From assembly GCF_020184175.1 (NCBI RefSeq), contig NC_065532.1, positions 18,972,001 through 19,036,000 of the forward strand: 64,000 nucleotides of DNA. Direction: 5' to 3'. The translations under genes and the position numbers were made by a program. This document shows positions 62,389-64,000 of this stretch, in pieces; positions within the stretch are counted from its first letter, which is position 1; each line of letters opens with the position of its first letter. The notes under the pieces were generated by a model, which was not told the origin of the DNA, made no database searches, and worked only from the letters and a program-made list of their open reading frames with translations. The stretch comes from Aphis gossypii. Its lineage: Eukaryota; Arthropoda; Insecta; Hemiptera; Aphididae.

Positions 62389-64000
62389 AACATTTATAAC
62401 CAATATAATTTTGTTTTGTACATGTAAGTTGAAACTTACAACTCGGAAAGTGTTTAAGTTGAATTGTTAGAATTGTTTGAAAAAATAAAAAGTCGAAAGA
62501 TATTATTATCTAATATCTTAAATTAATGTGATAGCGCCTGTGGCGTGTTTCAAGGAGAATGTATGTACCTTACTATAAATTTCCTTGGAAGTGGATTTTT
62601 TATGTGCTACCTATTTTTAAGTTTTTAAGTAGAAATTAAATTTTATTTATTCTGTGTTTTAGCAAGTAGCGGTTCTAGGTATTAGTTTTAGGTATTCACC
62701 ATTATTTTGCAATAATTTTCTTAGTAATTTTTTTTTTATTCTTGTGAATAGTACCTTTGTGACTTATGTAGTAACTAGTAACTACCAAAATATTAATTAG
62801 GTAATAATATTAGTACCTACTTATAGTACTTAGAGAAAGACGTACCTATAGAATTAATAGAATTTAAAATTTATTTATTGTCGTTCATAATGAATTATCG
62901 TAAAATGTTGATATCTTTTGTAAAAGGACTATAAAAATGGAAAAAGTTTCAGAGAGTAGATAACAGTTGTAATGTGCCTAGGTAGCAAGTGTGCAGGTAC
63001 AGTTATAATAGGTGTTAATTATTTTGAAGTATTGAATACCAACGTTTTTGTGCTATAGACAATGGTATAACCTAAGTACACCAATGTCCAATATAATATG
63101 TACTGATGTGGTGATTTGCTAAATTTTAATTCATAATAATTCTGAACACAGACAGACTTGTAGAGATTAATATTTTATTACTTTAATAATCTATATTTAT
63201 TGTATGGCGTGGAACAGTGTAAATAGGTTTATGATGAAAATAGGCAATTAGCTTAAAATTAATCTAAATATTTTAAAAACTGCCACTTTGTATTTAAAAT
63301 ATATCAGTACAACAACTATAAAAGTTTCATAAAAGTTTCAAGTACTTGTGAATAATATTTTTAATTTTACAACAAAATTACTAAAATGATAATTTTTCAT
63401 TTAAATATCTAATTTTGTCCAAATATGAACTTAAAATGTCCATAAACAAAAGTTGTGTTTATATACAATATACATGCAGGTATTTTTAAGAATTATTGGT
63501 TATATTATGAACTACTAATATTTCACCTTTAATTAAATTTTCAGTCCTTAGCTATAAAAATAACATTTTAAAATTGTTTAAATACAAGTTATTTGCAAAT
63601 TACTTTGATTTCGATGAATTTTGTTCAACATATATACTTAGACTGCTTTTTAAAAAATATACTACTAATATTATTATGTCAGAGTTCTGTATTAAATTCT
63701 CAAGCTTTTTGGCCAAACATTTTTTTTTTTTTGAGATTTATAGAAAAAAATTTTAAAATTAAAAATATTATCAAAACTAATCAAATAAAAATAATGACTG
63801 ATGATTATTGTTTAACAATGTATAATATAGTAGAAATTTTTTATAATGACGTTCAAGGGACCTAGGAAAATAGGTCATATTAATCATTTGTCATTATAAC
63901 CAAAATGATGAAAAAAAAAAAATTGTAACTTGAATACATATAGAAAAAAAAGTAAAGATAAAAACGTTTAAATTATTATTTTAGAATAAAATAATTTACA
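62389..64000. other. eIF2B delta upstream region; no gene seen
   Basis: The likely eIF2B delta promoter is in the first 200 bp, including a less AT-rich GCGCCTGTGGCGTG at 62534-62547. Beyond that is AT-rich sequence. The overlapping frames at 63574-63865 are A/T-driven and show no domain. Confidence 0.45.

Noticed and set aside
63574..63865. Overlapping 60- and 90-codon plus frames near the right edge
   Set aside because: A/T-driven composition with Phe/Ile/Lys/Asn bias, no domain and no splice context.

Overview
The window looks like nuclear DNA of an insect, most likely an aphid. The evidence is a very AT-rich background with short CpG-rich patches at promoters, frequent TAGGTACCTA-like motifs, genes with many small exons and long AT-rich introns, and a dense load of short terminal-inverted-repeat elements. 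The species is inferred from style and not proven. No bacterial-type operon, CRISPR array, rRNA or tRNA was recognised.

Layout. (1) 1-2410: the 5' end of an LTR retrotransposon on the minus strand: a decayed gag-like frame, a tRNA primer-binding site and a complete 1217-bp LTR with two GC-rich tandem arrays. (2) 2411-11200: gene-free DNA with a CAGGGTGATT-type element, a large hairpin element and an isolated CpG-rich patch. (3) 11274-24457 (+): a complete 13-exon secreted haem peroxidase of 765 aa; its 3.9-kb intron 6 contains a CpG-rich island. (4) 24458-31591: gene-free DNA with two well-defined inverted-repeat transposons. One has an 8-bp target duplication. The other carries arrays of a GCCGA motif spaced about 15-16 bp apart. 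(5) 31592-40475 (-): a complete 4-exon AIG1/FAR-17a (ADTRP) family membrane protein of 272 aa. (6) 40476-50440: repeat-rich, with a 3-unit tandem array, hAT relics and a small two-exon gene fragment. That fragment is cut by a hAT-type insertion with a perfect 8-bp duplication and looks like the N-terminus of a peptide GPCR. Next to it lie a foldback element, a dead C2H2 finger and a long-TIR MITE. (7) 52135-55530 (+): a 5-exon six-finger C2H2 protein of 341 aa behind a CpG-rich promoter, with a dead LINE in intron 2. (8) 58159-62388 (-): eIF2B delta, 8 exons, 468 aa, convergent with the finger gene. (9) 62389-64000: no gene seen.

Every exon chain was joined by hand using GT/AG sites and reading phase. 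All four main genes close exactly in frame, which is the strongest support for the models. The genes have unrelated roles (extracellular oxidation, lipid hydrolysis, transcription, translation initiation), and nothing suggests that they work as a cluster. The most unusual material is in the mobile elements and in the broken receptor-like gene at 44.2-45.7 kb.
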